Shown one piece after another: positions 16,269 through 25,168 of a stretch of 48,476 nucleotides of DNA. Position numbers and translations under genes: made by a program. A model generated the notes under the pieces. The model was not told the DNA's origin. It made no database searches and saw only the letters and a list, made by a program, of their open reading frames with translations. The stretch lies in contig JAGXGH010000045.1 in assembly GCA_024636835.1 (NCBI GenBank), positions 1 through 48,476 of the forward strand. The letters are read 5' to 3'. The stretch comes from Verrucomicrobiales bacterium (lineage in GTDB: Bacteria > Verrucomicrobiota > Verrucomicrobiia > Verrucomicrobiales > SLCJ01). Numbering within the stretch: the stretch's first letter is position 1; each line of letters opens with the position of its first letter.

Positions 16269-18704
16269 GTGAGCCGCCGATCGATTTATCTTATCCTAGC
16301 CCCGATCGTCGTCGCGGCGATTGTCTTCGGGGTGTCGCGGATTTCGTTCAATGTGGAGATTCTCGATGTGCTCCCGAAGTCGCTCGACAATGTGAAGGCG
16401 CTGAAGGCGTATCGTGAGCATTTTTCCTCACCGAACAAATTGGTGGTGACATTTTCCTCTCCGGATGCCGGACGGACTGAGGCGGCGGTGGAAAAGACCA
16501 TCGCTGAATTGCAAGAGGGTGGCTTGATCGGGCACACGCGCTGGCGCACCGAGGTGGAAGAAGATGCCGATGCCGGTGCGGAAATCATGGCGTATTTGTG
16601 GCTGAACAGCGAGCCCAAGGTGTTCGCGAACTGGGCGGAAGGTATGCTGACAAAGGAGTCGCGTGACGAACGATTGGCGGGGCAATTGGAGCGTCTGGCG
16701 GAGCCGATGATGACGGCTGATCCTGAGAGTTTCGCATTGCAATACGATCCTTACGGTATGCTGCGACATCCCTTCGTGAGAGATTTGCTGAAAGGCGACG
16801 GCGCGGGAGGTGATCAGTTTTCTTCGGAAGATGGCACGTTCCGCGTGGCCTTCGCCGAGCTGCCGCGAAAGTTCGACGGTTACCCCGAGATGAAGGTTTG
16901 GCTCGGTGAAGTGAAGGCGGCGGTGGATGCGATCTGTGCTGAAAATGGTTGGGATGATGTGATGGTCGGCTACACCGGTGAGCCTCCCTATGTGGTGGAG
17001 ATTTCCAGCATGATGGAGAATGACATGTCGAGCAGCATGGGGTGGACGATTGCTATTGTTGTGTTGTTGTTCTGGATCATGCAACGGCGGGTGATGCCGC
17101 TCTTGGTGCTGTCGCTCGCGCTGGGTGTGGTGTTCGGTTTGACGCTGGCGGTCGGTGGGATGATCTACGGTCACCTCAACATCATGAGCATCGGCTTCGC
17201 GGCGATTTTGGTCGGTTTGGCAGCGGATTACGGCGTGCTGATTTCGCAATATGAGCGGACGTTTCACGGCGATGTGCGGTCGATCCGTAAGGCGCTGATG
17301 CCGTCGATTCTCTGGGCTGCTGGGACAACGGCTGCGGTGTTTGTCGCGTTGAATTTTTCACAGTTCCCGGGTGTGGCACAGTTGGGGACGCTGGTGGCCG
17401 CGGGAATCATTGCCGGTGCGTTGATCATGCTCACTGTCTATGCGGATGCGATTTGCTGGATCAGTAGGAGAATGGCGTCTCGCTCGAAAAGTAAGGATGA
17501 CGAGCATTTTAAACAAACACCGGCAGTGGTTCGTTCGGTGATTCACGGTGGACGATGGGTGACGGGAGGTATTGCTGTAGTCGCGATCACGGTGCTGATG
17601 TGGCTGGGGATGCCGAGTGTTGATTACCGGCTGCGATCGATGGAAAGCATGCCGCTGGAGAGCATGGAGGCATTTCTCCAGATCCGCGAACGAGTCGGGA
17701 GTTGGTCGCCGAGTCACCTGCCCGTGGTGGTCGATTCGGAGTCGATGGAGGAGACCGGAGCGAGTCTGAAGGAGCTCGAAACTACGGCAATGAGGCTCGA
17801 AGAGGAGGGTGTTCTCGCCGATTCGGTGGTGCCGTCCGCGCTGTGGCCCGACCGACAGAACCAACAAGCGAACTTAGCGCTGCTTGGTAAGGTGCTTGCA
17901 CAATGGGATGCCGCCGAGGCGGACGCTGATGAGATGGGGTTTTCCGATGACGCACTGGTGTTGGCGCGCAAAGTGATCGCGAGTTGGAAAGGGTGGGCGG
18001 AATCTGATGATGAGCTTTTCGTCCCTGTTACACTCGGCGCGAAGGATGCGATGCGGCGGTTTATTGTGTTTGAGGATGGTGCCTACGCAGCCCTTAGTTT
18101 GGTCACGCCCAAGGACTACGAAGCGGCGAAGGCGAACGATTTCCACGAGATCAATGTGTTGAATACCGAGCACGCGCATGTTGCCGCATGGCAGTCGCTA
18201 CGCGTGACGATCCGTCAGTTGTTGATCCACGACGCGACCTATGTGCTGCTTCCGCTGGTCGGTGTTTTGTGTGTGATGCTTATTGTGGTCTTCCGCAACG
18301 TGAAGGATGTGCTGCTCTCGGCTACAGCGATTATTGTTGCCGGCGTGTTACTGAATGCATGGATGGCACTCACCGGTCAGAGTTGGAATTTCCAATCGCT
18401 GGCAGCAGTGCCTGTGTTGCTCGGCACCGGTCTCGACTTCGTGATCCACGTCGTGCTGGCGTTGCGTCGTTACGACAACGACGAAGCACAATACTGGCGT
18501 GGCACCGGCAAGGCGGTGGTGTTCTGTGGGCTCACCACAGCGACAGGATTCGGCTCCCTCGCCTTCGCTACAGATCCAGGACTCGCCCAACTAGGCAGCG
18601 TCTGCGCTGCGGGCATCCTCACCATGATGTCCGTCGCCGTGTTTCTCCTCCCCGGTTGGCGCCGCCAGGCGATGCGGGCAGGGCGGGCAGTGCCCGCTTC
18701 CTGA
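16269..18704 (+). CDS. MMPL/RND family exporter
   Basis: An 811-aa transporter of the RND superfamily, MMPL type, normally proton-driven export of lipids or hydrophobic pigments. It shows the duplicated layout: one N-terminal helix, a periplasmic domain (about 30-255), five or six helices (about 260-420), then a second repeat with its periplasmic domain (about 450-650) and helices (about 655-800). Acidic residues lie in the expected helices (GLAADYG near 318 and GTGLDFV near 722). The start is the GTG at 16269; no strong ribosome binding site is seen. The last codons (GRAVPAS) and the stop lie inside the first unit of the 92-bp tandem repeat, so the natural C-terminus may have been replaced. 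Confidence 0.88.
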   Translation: MSRRSIYLILAPIVVAAIVFGVSRISFNVEILDVLPKSLDNVKALKAYREHFSSPNKLVVTFSSPDAGRTEAAVEKTIAELQEGGLIGHTRWRTEVEEDADAGAEIMAYLWLNSEPKVFANWAEGMLTKESRDERLAGQLERLAEPMMTADPESFALQYDPYGMLRHPFVRDLLKGDGAGGDQFSSEDGTFRVAFAELPRKFDGYPEMKVWLGEVKAAVDAICAENGWDDVMVGYTGEPPYVVEISSMMENDMSSSMGWTIAIVVLLFWIMQRRVMPLLVLSLALGVVFGLTLAVGGMIYGHLNIMSIGFAAILVGLAADYGVLISQYERTFHGDVRSIRKALMPSILWAAGTTAAVFVALNFSQFPGVAQLGTLVAAGIIAGALIMLTVYADAICWISRRMASRSKSKDDEHFKQTPAVVRSVIHGGRWVTGGIAVVAITVLMWLGMPSVDYRLRSMESMPLESMEAFLQIRERVGSWSPSHLPVVVDSESMEETGASLKELETTAMRLEEEGVLADSVVPSALWPDRQNQQANLALLGKVLAQWDAAEADADEMGFSDDALVLARKVIASWKGWAESDDELFVPVTLGAKDAMRRFIVFEDGAYAALSLVTPKDYEAAKANDFHEINVLNTEHAHVAAWQSLRVTIRQLLIHDATYVLLPLVGVLCVMLIVVFRNVKDVLLSATAIIVAGVLLNAWMALTGQSWNFQSLAAVPVLLGTGLDFVIHVVLALRRYDNDEAQYWRGTGKAVVFCGLTTATGFGSLAFATDPGLAQLGSVCAAGILTMMSVAVFLLPGWRRQAMRAGRAVPAS

Positions 18705-19072
18705 TTGGAGCCGACACGCTAGGGACGGATGGATATCGCTCGGTTGCCGTGGATGCTTAAGGTAGCACGATGACAAGAGCAGTGCCCGCTTCCTGATTGG
18801 AGCCGACACGCTAGGGACGGATGGATATCGCTCGGTTGCCGTGGATGCTTAAGGTAGCACGATGACAAGAGCGGTGCCCGCTTCCTGATTGGAGCCGACA
18901 CGCTAGGGACGGATGGATATCGCTCGGTTGCCGTGGATGCTTAAGGTAGCACGATGACAAGGGCAGTGCCCGCTTCCTGATTGGAGCCGACACGCTAGGG
19001 ACGGATGGGGATCACTCGGTTGCCGTGGTTGTCTATGGTGGCAGGAATGCAAGGGCTGTGCCCGCTTCCTGC
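18687..19072. repeat. 92-bp tandem repeat, four units plus a partial
   Basis: Units start at 18687, 18779, 18871 and 18963, exactly 92 bases apart, and a truncated fifth starts at 19055. Units 1-3 are almost identical; unit 4 has drifted in its second half. Each contains TGCCCGCTTCCTGATTGGAG and AGCCGACACG. The first unit overlaps the MMPL stop codon. A diverged single unit is found at 20217-20308. Confidence 0.95.
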
Positions 19073-19154
19073 TTAACTTTAGTAGTCGTTCAGCCGAACT
19101 CTGCACATGGTATAACCACCCGTCAGCATTCCTATCTTGATTTTTTCTTCCAGG

Positions 19155-19190
19155 AAAAATCCGCCTTGGGCAGATGACCGAGGCGGACTG
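19155..19190 (-). terminator. Rho-independent terminator after second PEP-CTERM gene
   Basis: On the minus strand TCCGCCTCGG, an eight-base loop and CCAAGGCGGA are followed by five T residues. It lies about 60 bases downstream of the 254-aa PEP-CTERM stop codon. Confidence 0.85.
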
Positions 19191-19246
19191 AGGGAAAAGG
19201 GGTATATCCAAGCTTCATGCACTAATACCCTCTCGACGAAATGGTA

Positions 19247-20011
19247 TTAGGCGCGGCGGCGGCGAAGGAGCAAGAGAGCGCCGAAGCCACCAAGTAGAGC
19301 TGTGGAGGGTTCGGGCACGGTTTCCACTACATAACCCCCGATCCAGCCGGAGCCGGAACCGCCACTCGTTGAATTGAATTGCAGAACAAGGTCGGCATTT
19401 GCATCGGTGGTCGTGAATACGATCTCATAAGTGGAATTGAGATCGCCCGTGCTGATCGAGTTGGAAACTGTATTGCCCGAAAAATTGCCGTCTGTGGCAG
19501 TGACGGAGTAGTCCATGTCGAAAATGCGGTCGTTGGAGGTGTGCCCCACGAAGATACGCACCGTGTGGGTCCCTGCAAGTAGGTCGTTAAAGGTAAAGGT
19601 AGCCGCATTGTCTTCGCCTCCAGCCCAAGCTCCCAAACCCGCCCCGATGTTTGCTGTACCGGCGAGTGGACTATTGCCATCATCATACGTTACCGAAAAT
19701 TTGGCGACCGGATCGACAGGATTCGAGGTGGCATTCGAGATTGCGCCCGGAACGATAGTCACCGCACCGATGCCGGAGACAGCCTTGCTGTTGTCGAGTA
19801 CTGGATTGGAGAAGAAATCACTGCGTGCCTGGGTTTCACCAGGAGGGCTGGTGTAATAGCCCCAATCAACCACATCAGCACCAGTCACATCAATATTTTG
19901 AGAACTTGTCAGGCCAACGCTCGTGAAATTTGACGATACAAGTGAAGCCGCACTGGCAGCACTCACTCCAAGAAGAAGTGAAAAATAGGAAAGTAAAACA
20001 GGATGTTTCAT
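19247..20011 (-). CDS. PEP-CTERM sorting-signal protein
   Basis: A 254-aa secreted protein with a signal peptide (about 1-21) and a C-terminal TVPEPSTALLGG, hydrophobic segment and RRRRA, the PEP-CTERM arrangement recognised by exosortase. The body resembles a beta-sandwich with acidic loops; no catalytic motif is seen. It is unlike the other PEP-CTERM protein at 15307-16011 except for the sorting tail. It lies between the 92-bp repeat array and a decayed fragment of the MMPL gene, so it occupies a duplicated segment. Confidence 0.88.
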   Translation of the reverse strand: MKHPVLLSYFSLLLGVSAASAASLVSSNFTSVGLTSSQNIDVTGADVVDWGYYTSPPGETQARSDFFSNPVLDNSKAVSGIGAVTIVPGAISNATSNPVDPVAKFSVTYDDGNSPLAGTANIGAGLGAWAGGEDNAATFTFNDLLAGTHTVRIFVGHTSNDRIFDMDYSVTATDGNFSGNTVSNSISTGDLNSTYEIVFTTTDANADLVLQFNSTSGGSGSGWIGGYVVETVPEPSTALLGGFGALLLLRRRRA

Positions 20012-20097
20012 GGTGAATTCCGCGTGATTTTTTTTGCTGAAAATGCCTCTGAACTTAGCACCAGTCTTGTTATTGAGTTTTTTTGGTCAAGCATTAA

Positions 20098-20215
20098 ATG
20101 CTGGGGCACCGGCAAGGCGGCTGTGTTTTATGGTCTCACCACTGTAACAGGATTCGGGTTGCTGGCGTTCGCCACGGGTCCAGGATTGGCTGAACTCGGG
20201 ACCGTCTGGGCTGCG
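20098..20215 (+). pseudogene. Remnant of MMPL exporter 3' end
   Basis: The translated sequence GTGKAAVFYGLTTVTGFGLL and what follows match MMPL residues about 741-781 of the intact gene at 16269-18704 (GTGKAVVFCGLTTATGFGSL). After the shared GTVWAA/GSVCAA region the remnant skips the last part of the gene and goes straight into a diverged 92-bp repeat unit. There is no start and no upstream domain. Confidence 0.85.
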
Positions 20216-20216
20216 A

Positions 20217-20308
20217 GCGGTGCCCGCTTCCTGATTGGAGGCGACGAGATACGGACGGATCGGAATCGCTCGGTTGTGGTGCTTGTCGATGGTGACAGCA
20301 ATGATGGG
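20217..20308. repeat. Diverged single copy of the 92-bp repeat unit
   Basis: Begins GCGGTGCCCGCTTCCTGATTGGAG-like and continues with the same landmarks (ACGGATCGGAATCGCTCGGTTG against ATGGATATCGCTCGGTTG). It follows the MMPL remnant exactly as the main array follows the intact gene. Confidence 0.8.
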
Positions 20309-20407
20309 CGGCGTGACTCGAAGCAATGGTCGCCGTCCGCTTGCGCTGTAGGGAGGGCTTGTCGGCCGCCGACATAGAATGCGGGCGAAACCTGGTGGAT
20401 TTTTGAT

Positions 20408-20438
20408 TGAGCCGACACGTCTCATCTACAGCGCGCAG
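20408..20438. repeat. Partial copy of inverted-repeat family 3
   Basis: Contains GAGCCGACACGTCTCATCTACAGCGCG, a variant of the TTAGCCGACACGTCTAACCTACACCGCG unit at 21334-21361 and 22494-22521. Confidence 0.6.
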
Positions 20439-20463
20439 TGTCTCTTGATCTACGATTACTGAG

Positions 20464-21021
20464 TTATCGACGCAGAGACATCGCGTTGGCTTTTTCGTCA
20501 TCTGCCAAGAATGGTGAAGTGTTCACGGCTGTGTCTAGAGTCGCCTTGAGGATCTGGCCTTGGGCGGAAATGATGATTCCAAGGATATAAAACGGAATTG
20601 CTGTGGCTGCTCCTGAAACTAGGCTCCAAACGAAAAACGAGAGTCCTTCCTCGATGGAGATGATCAGTCCGCCAAACACGATGATCATGCCAAGAGCAAT
20701 CGCCAGCGTCTTGATGGTAAATCCTACATCATCGATAGCCTTCGCTTTGGCGTAGGCGTTTTTATAACGATGGGATGGCGTTGATAAAATAGTAGTCTCA
20801 GTGGCTCGCTCATGAGTTGGTTGGATACGACCTATTTCAAGAGCCAATCCCTCATCACTTTGAACAACCGTCCATGTTTCGCCTGAGCACTCCAAGTAAT
20901 CGTAAGGACTCACCTCATTTTCCACTGTGAACTTTTGAAATTCAACGGGCACATCGTCCAATGAATCAACGGTAAACTTTCCGATGTTTTTGTTGGAAGG
21001 TTTGAAGACGAATACGTTCAT
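20464..21021 (-). CDS. Two-helix membrane protein of unknown function
   Basis: A 185-aa protein I do not recognise. The first 110 residues are polar and predicted cytoplasmic; then two long hydrophobic segments (about 108-132 and 137-165) are followed by a short polar tail. It has no motif I can name. I use the ATG at 21021; a GTG at 21063 is also possible. Upstream lies a 25-bp sequence almost identical to one upstream of the lipoprotein at 4647-5093. Confidence 0.6.
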   Translation of the reverse strand: MNVFVFKPSNKNIGKFTVDSLDDVPVEFQKFTVENEVSPYDYLECSGETWTVVQSDEGLALEIGRIQPTHERATETTILSTPSHRYKNAYAKAKAIDDVGFTIKTLAIALGMIIVFGGLIISIEEGLSFFVWSLVSGAATAIPFYILGIIISAQGQILKATLDTAVNTSPFLADDEKANAMSLRR

Positions 21022-21086
21022 TCTGGTGGATTCTGTGGAGGATGGTTTACCTAGTGTTTTCACTTCCGGACAGAACGATTATGCGG

Positions 21087-21111
21087 TTCTGATATGGGCG
21101 AGATTGCTGAT
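21087..21111. repeat. 25-bp element shared with 5124-5148
   Basis: Matches 5124-5148 at 23 of 25 positions. It lies about 65 bases upstream of the start codon at 21021, on a promoter-like side of a small membrane-protein gene. Confidence 0.5.
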
Positions 21112-21192
21112 GCTAAAGTGCGAGTTCGATTGAGGATGAGTGCTAGGCTCGGTGCAGTCAAGCCGTCAGCTGTGCGGCGGCTCTCAGTATGT

Positions 21193-21216
21193 TGTAGGTT
21201 AGACGTGTCGGCTAAC
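21193..21216 (-). repeat. Inverted-repeat family 3, copy 1 (minus)
   Basis: TGTAGGTTAGACGTGTCGGCTAAC is the exact reverse complement of 21334-21357. The core is itself nearly palindromic (GTTAG-CG against CG-CTAAC). Confidence 0.85.
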
Positions 21217-21302
21217 GGCACTGGTCGGGCTTTGCCCGGTAACTGATTGGGATAGGGTTTAATGCTACGGAAGCCATTGATGGAGGTGACAATTGAGGGA
21301 GG

Positions 21303-21361
21303 TGAAGTGCGGCGGTGCCGGGGGGGGTATGGTGTTAGCCGACACGTCTAACCTACACCGC
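21303..21361 (+). repeat. Inverted-repeat family 3, copy 2
   Basis: About 58 bases from AAGTGCGGCGGTGCCG through GTTAGCCGACACGTCTAACC to the CACCGCG end. Almost the same extended unit recurs at 22468-22521. Confidence 0.85.
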
Positions 21362-21394
21362 GTAAAATACGCATGGGCTACTAGATTCCTAGTA

Positions 21395-21868
21395 TTAATT
21401 TGCCGTTCGGAGGATGTCGGTGATCACCTTTGGGTCGGAGAGATAAATGAAACACAGGGCTTGATGGAAAATGCCGATGGTCCAGAAGGTGAGCTGGTAG
21501 GAAGTCTTGCGGGTTTTATGTCTGAGTCGTTGCTGAGCAAGATAGCCGGCGGGCCATCCACCTATCAATTCGAAGAAGTGAAGAGTGTTCTCGGAGATTC
21601 GCCAGTTTTCGGACTTGGCGCTCTTCTTGTCTGAGGCGTAAAGATACCATGTGGTTATCCAGATCAAGACGAGCCCGCCTAGAAGATATCGCCAATCAAC
21701 TGAGGGCAGAAGTTTGATCGCCGTCAGGGTAGGTAATACGGAGTAGCCAAGCACCACCAAGAGATTTACCGGCTTCAGCTTGGCTTTGTAGATTTTGGTG
21801 TGCTTTTTTGGACGCGATGGCGAAGCCCTACGAGTAGGATGATGCACTGACTGAGCGCTATTCATCAT
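21395..21868 (-). CDS. DUF1294 family membrane protein
   Basis: A 157-aa protein with a basic N-terminus, hydrophobic segments (about 32-50, 56-72 and 120-140) and the DUF1294 signature: SDKKSAKSENWRISENTLHF, then GGWPAGYLAQQRLRHKTRK. DUF1294 proteins are small inner-membrane proteins of unknown function, often fused to an N-terminal cold-shock domain; that domain is absent here. The ATG at 21868 lies nine bases after the stop of the upstream gene at 21877, so the two are probably co-transcribed. Confidence 0.85.
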   Translation of the reverse strand: MMNSAQSVHHPTRRASPSRPKKHTKIYKAKLKPVNLLVVLGYSVLPTLTAIKLLPSVDWRYLLGGLVLIWITTWYLYASDKKSAKSENWRISENTLHFFELIGGWPAGYLAQQRLRHKTRKTSYQLTFWTIGIFHQALCFIYLSDPKVITDILRTAN

Positions 21869-21876
21869 TTTCTTGG

Positions 21877-22371
21877 TTAAGGTGAGGTATGTTCTGTTGG
21901 CCACTCGTTTGTTACTGTCTTGCGGGTCTCAATCGTATCAACCAGAGCCTTCATGATTGGCCTTGATATGTCCCCGTCATCTTTCAAGTTTTGAAAGATC
22001 TGTTTGAGCATTTTGAGCAAGTGCTTTTCATGTTCAGAACCTGATTTTAGCAGATAAAATCGACCAGACTCTATCAAATAGATAACCTGGCGCTTCTTTT
22101 CTTTGTCTTCTGCGGTCCAGTAGGCTGGATTTGCAACCAAAACATCGAACTTGATGCCGTTGGTTGTGAGAAAGTCGAATGCGATTGACCCTCCGTCTGC
22201 TCCGCTACCCCAACGGACGAATTCTTCGATTTTCCAATTGCTGTAGTTCTTCTTCTCAAGTGTCGTCCACTCTTCTTTTAGATCCATCTCGGGAGGTGGA
22301 AGTTTCGGCTCATTCCCGATCGCGGCCGACCCCAATAGGATGGAAGCGATTAGAATTGTCCAAGTGTTCAT
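21877..22371 (-). CDS. Secreted protein of unknown function
   Basis: A 164-aa protein with a short signal peptide (about 1-19) and a soluble, lysine/glutamate-rich body. Near residue 50 there is a tryptophan/glycine-rich patch (VRWGSGADGG). No known motif. The ATG at 22371 is chosen because the signal peptide starts there. It is the first gene of a probable two-gene operon with the DUF1294 protein; a family-3 repeat lies about 100 bases upstream. Confidence 0.65.
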   Translation of the reverse strand: MNTWTILIASILLGSAAIGNEPKLPPPEMDLKEEWTTLEKKNYSNWKIEEFVRWGSGADGGSIAFDFLTTNGIKFDVLVANPAYWTAEDKEKKRQVIYLIESGRFYLLKSGSEHEKHLLKMLKQIFQNLKDDGDISRPIMKALVDTIETRKTVTNEWPTEHTSP

Positions 22372-22467
22372 TTTCTTAGGTCGTTCAGGATCAGAATAAA
22401 TCGTTGGCTTTGATGTCGAATTCACCGAGACATCCGACAGTCGATATTTAGTCAGATCTTGTGAGTA

Positions 22468-22521
22468 AAGTGCGGCTGTGCCGAGGGTATGGTGTTAGCC
22501 GACACGTCTAACCTACACCGC
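22468..22521 (+). repeat. Inverted-repeat family 3, copy 3
   Basis: Same extended unit as 21303-21361, ending CTAACCTACACCGCG. It lies between the glgB stop codon and the next minus-strand gene. Confidence 0.85.
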
Positions 22522-22571
22522 GCGATGGCGGTCGATACGTTCGCCCATTGTTGCGCGCGGTGACGTTGGTT

Positions 22572-24806
22572 TTACCTCGCCAGCCTTAGGAATGTGGTGC
22601 CGAGCGGTGGGACGTCGATGATGATACTTTGCTCCTGGCCTTGCCATGCGACGGGCTCGGTGTGGCGGTCGCCGGGGTTGGCTGAGCCGGATCCGGCGTA
22701 GCGCTGGTTGTCTGAATTGAGGATCTCGCGATAGGTGCCGGCGATGGGTGCACCCAGGCGATAGGCGTGGTGCGGAGTTGGGGTGGCATTGACGGCGATG
22801 AGCACGGTGTCGCCGTCTTCGGATCGGCGGATGAAGGTGAAGATGGACTGTGCGGCATCGTCGTGGTCGAGCCAGCTGAACCCTGCGGGGTCGTGGTCGA
22901 GTTGGTGAAGTGCCGGGATGTCTGAGTAGATTTTGTTGAGGTCGGTGATCAGCCGTTCCATGCCACTATGTTCTTCGCCGAAGCGAAGGTGCCAGTCGAT
23001 GCTGCGGTTGGCATTCCATTCGTCCCACTGGGCAATTTCGTCGCCCATGAAGATGAGTTTTTTGCCGGGGTGTGCCCACATCCAGCTATAGAGCATCCGT
23101 AGGTTGGCGAATTTCTGCCAACGGTCGCCGGGCATTTTCTCGATCAGTGATCCTTTGCCGTGGACGACTTCGTCGTGGCTGAGCACGAGTTGGAAGTTCT
23201 CGTCGAAGGCGTAGATCATCGAGAACGTGGCCTCGCCGTGGTGGAAGCGGCGGTGAATGGGATCGCGCTCCATGTAGGCGAGCGTGTCGTTCATCCACCC
23301 CATGTTCCATTTGAAGCCAAATCCAAGGCCGCCGGCTGAGGTAGGTTTGGAAACGCCTGCGAATGAGGTGGATTCCTCCGCCATCATGGTGATGCCCGGG
23401 CAGTAGCCGTAGGCAGCTTCGTTGAGCTGCTTCATGAAGGCGATGGCACCGAGGTTCTCTCGCCCGCCATGCTCGTTGGGGATCCATTGTCCCTCTTCAC
23501 GCGAGTAGTCGAGGTAGAGAAGTGAGGCAACGGCGTCCACGCGCAGGCCGTCGATGTGATATTCCTTCATCCAGAACAGCGCGGAAGCGATGAGGAAGTT
23601 ACGCACTTCGTTGCGGTCGAAGTTGAAGATGTAAGTTCCCCAATCCATGTGCTCGCCCTGTCGTGGGTCGGCGTGTTCGAAGAGTGCGGTGCCGTCGAAT
23701 CGGGCGAGTCCGTGGTCGTCCTTCGGGAAGTGGGCGGGCACCCAGTCGAGGATGATGCCGATGCCTCGCTGGTGCGCTTGATCGACGAGGTAGCGGAACT
23801 CATCCGGCGATCCGTAGCGAGAGGTCGGTGAGAAATATCCGGTGACCTGATACCCCCAGGACCCGTCGAATGGGTATTCGGTGATCGGCATCAACTCGAT
23901 GTGCGTGAACCCGAGGCGCTCAACGTGGTCGAGAAGTTGTTCCGCGAGCTCTTTGTAGGTCAGCCAGCGGTTGCCGTCATCGGGAATGCGCGACCACGAC
24001 CCAAGGTGCACTTCATAGGTGGACATCGGCGTTTTGTAGTGGTCGCGGGTGGCGCGGCTGCTCATCCAGTCTTCGTCGTTCCAAGCGTATTGGTCGAGTG
24101 AATGCACCATGGCGGCGGTTTTCTGCCCCCATTGGGTGCTGAACGCGAAGGGATCGGTTTTCAGAACGAGTCGTCCGTTCTGTCCGAGGACTTCAAATTT
24201 GTAGTGATCGCCGATGGTGACCTCGGGGATGAAAAGTTCCCACATTCCGGCTTCGATGCGTTTGCGCATGGGGTGGCAACGTCCGTCCCAGCGGTTGAAG
24301 TCACCGACAACGCTGATGCGCTGAGCGTTGGGTGCCCAAAGCGCGAAGGTAGTGCCTTTTATACCATCGATCTCGCGTGGGTGCGCGCCGAGCACGCGAT
24401 AGGCCATGTAGTGATTTCCCTCTGCCCAGAAGTGACAATCTTGATCGCCAAGGATAAGTCCAAAGGAATACGGGTCGGCGGTGCGCCAAGCCTCGCCCTT
24501 GCCGAAGTCGATCGAAAACTGGTAGCGCGGCGGTACGTTGTCGTGCCATTCGAATGTGCTCTCGAACACACCGCCGGGGTGGACGTGGTCCATTGCTATG
24601 GCGTGGACCACGCTGTTCGTGTGGTCGAGCACTTCCAAGGTTATTGACTTGGCATCGGGTCGGCACGAGCGGACGACGAAGCCGTCATCGGTGTCATTAC
24701 GATGGATGCCAAGGTAGCCGAAGGGGTCCCCGTGTCGCCCCTCCATGAGCGCGCAGGCGTTGGGGTTGTAGATTGGGGTGGAGGTTGGTGGCGTTGATTT
24801 TTCCAT
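22572..24806 (-). CDS. glgB: 1,4-alpha-glucan branching enzyme
   Basis: A 744-aa GH13 enzyme that makes alpha-1,6 branches in glycogen. Domain order is normal: an N-terminal N1 module (about 15-120), CBM48 (about 140-235), the catalytic barrel (about 260-640) and a C-terminal beta domain. Catalytic residues are visible: nucleophile Asp424 in DGLRVDAV, acid/base Glu477 in MMAEEST, and Asp545 in [12 protein letters not shown]. The ATG at 24806 gives the usual length; the frame is open to 24881. It stands alone, divergent from the SPFH gene. Confidence 0.97.
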   Translation of the reverse strand: MEKSTPPTSTPIYNPNACALMEGRHGDPFGYLGIHRNDTDDGFVVRSCRPDAKSITLEVLDHTNSVVHAIAMDHVHPGGVFESTFEWHDNVPPRYQFSIDFGKGEAWRTADPYSFGLILGDQDCHFWAEGNHYMAYRVLGAHPREIDGIKGTTFALWAPNAQRISVVGDFNRWDGRCHPMRKRIEAGMWELFIPEVTIGDHYKFEVLGQNGRLVLKTDPFAFSTQWGQKTAAMVHSLDQYAWNDEDWMSSRATRDHYKTPMSTYEVHLGSWSRIPDDGNRWLTYKELAEQLLDHVERLGFTHIELMPITEYPFDGSWGYQVTGYFSPTSRYGSPDEFRYLVDQAHQRGIGIILDWVPAHFPKDDHGLARFDGTALFEHADPRQGEHMDWGTYIFNFDRNEVRNFLIASALFWMKEYHIDGLRVDAVASLLYLDYSREEGQWIPNEHGGRENLGAIAFMKQLNEAAYGYCPGITMMAEESTSFAGVSKPTSAGGLGFGFKWNMGWMNDTLAYMERDPIHRRFHHGEATFSMIYAFDENFQLVLSHDEVVHGKGSLIEKMPGDRWQKFANLRMLYSWMWAHPGKKLIFMGDEIAQWDEWNANRSIDWHLRFGEEHSGMERLITDLNKIYSDIPALHQLDHDPAGFSWLDHDDAAQSIFTFIRRSEDGDTVLIAVNATPTPHHAYRLGAPIAGTYREILNSDNQRYAGSGSANPGDRHTEPVAWQGQEQSIIIDVPPLGTTFLRLAR

Positions 24807-25168
24807 AAAAATGAGAACGGCTGAATAGAGTGGGGTCGCATGGACACTTTTGCGTTTTGCTCCGAATCTGGCAAGTGCCATCCCCGTGTGGCGATGGATT
24901 TCTCTTAATAACAGCTACGAGCGTTGATGCAGGTTGGTTTCGGAGCGGGTGAGTGGCATGACCTGACCGTCTCGATCCTGATCTTTATAAACATGACCGG
25001 ACTCGGCGTCTCCAAAACGGTCATGCCACTGTTTTCAGGTATAAACTAGCCGCGGAATTGTAACGGGTTTGCGGTCGCTTTGGCTTGCACCGATGGGCAG
25101 TCATTTCGTTAGCTAGGGGAAAGCAGAGCTGATCAGCTCGGCAAAAAATAAACAACCCACGAAGAACT
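24807..25168. other. Divergent promoter region
   Basis: About 360 bases between the divergent glgB and SPFH-protein genes. No ORF with protein character is seen. Promoters for both genes are expected here, but I cannot fix -35 and -10 boxes with confidence. Confidence 0.5.

Larger units (their letters stand above)
21064..21394. other. Intergenic segment with 24-bp perfect inverted repeats
   Basis: No gene. From right to left it holds one family-3 element (21303-21361), its inverted copy (21193-21216) and the 25-bp element at 21087-21111. The 24-bp repeats enclose about 117 bases with no coding potential. Confidence 0.6.

Noticed and set aside
16428..17267. 279-codon minus-strand open frame inside the MMPL gene
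   Set aside because: The translation is rich in His and Arg without domain character, as expected from the reverse strand of a GC-rich gene.
18687..19072. CRISPR array
   Set aside because: The whole 92-base unit is repeated without variable spacers, and there are no cas genes.
18719..19211. Repeated short minus-strand open frames in the tandem array
   Set aside because: They repeat because the DNA repeats every 92 bases; there is no ribosome binding site or recognisable protein.
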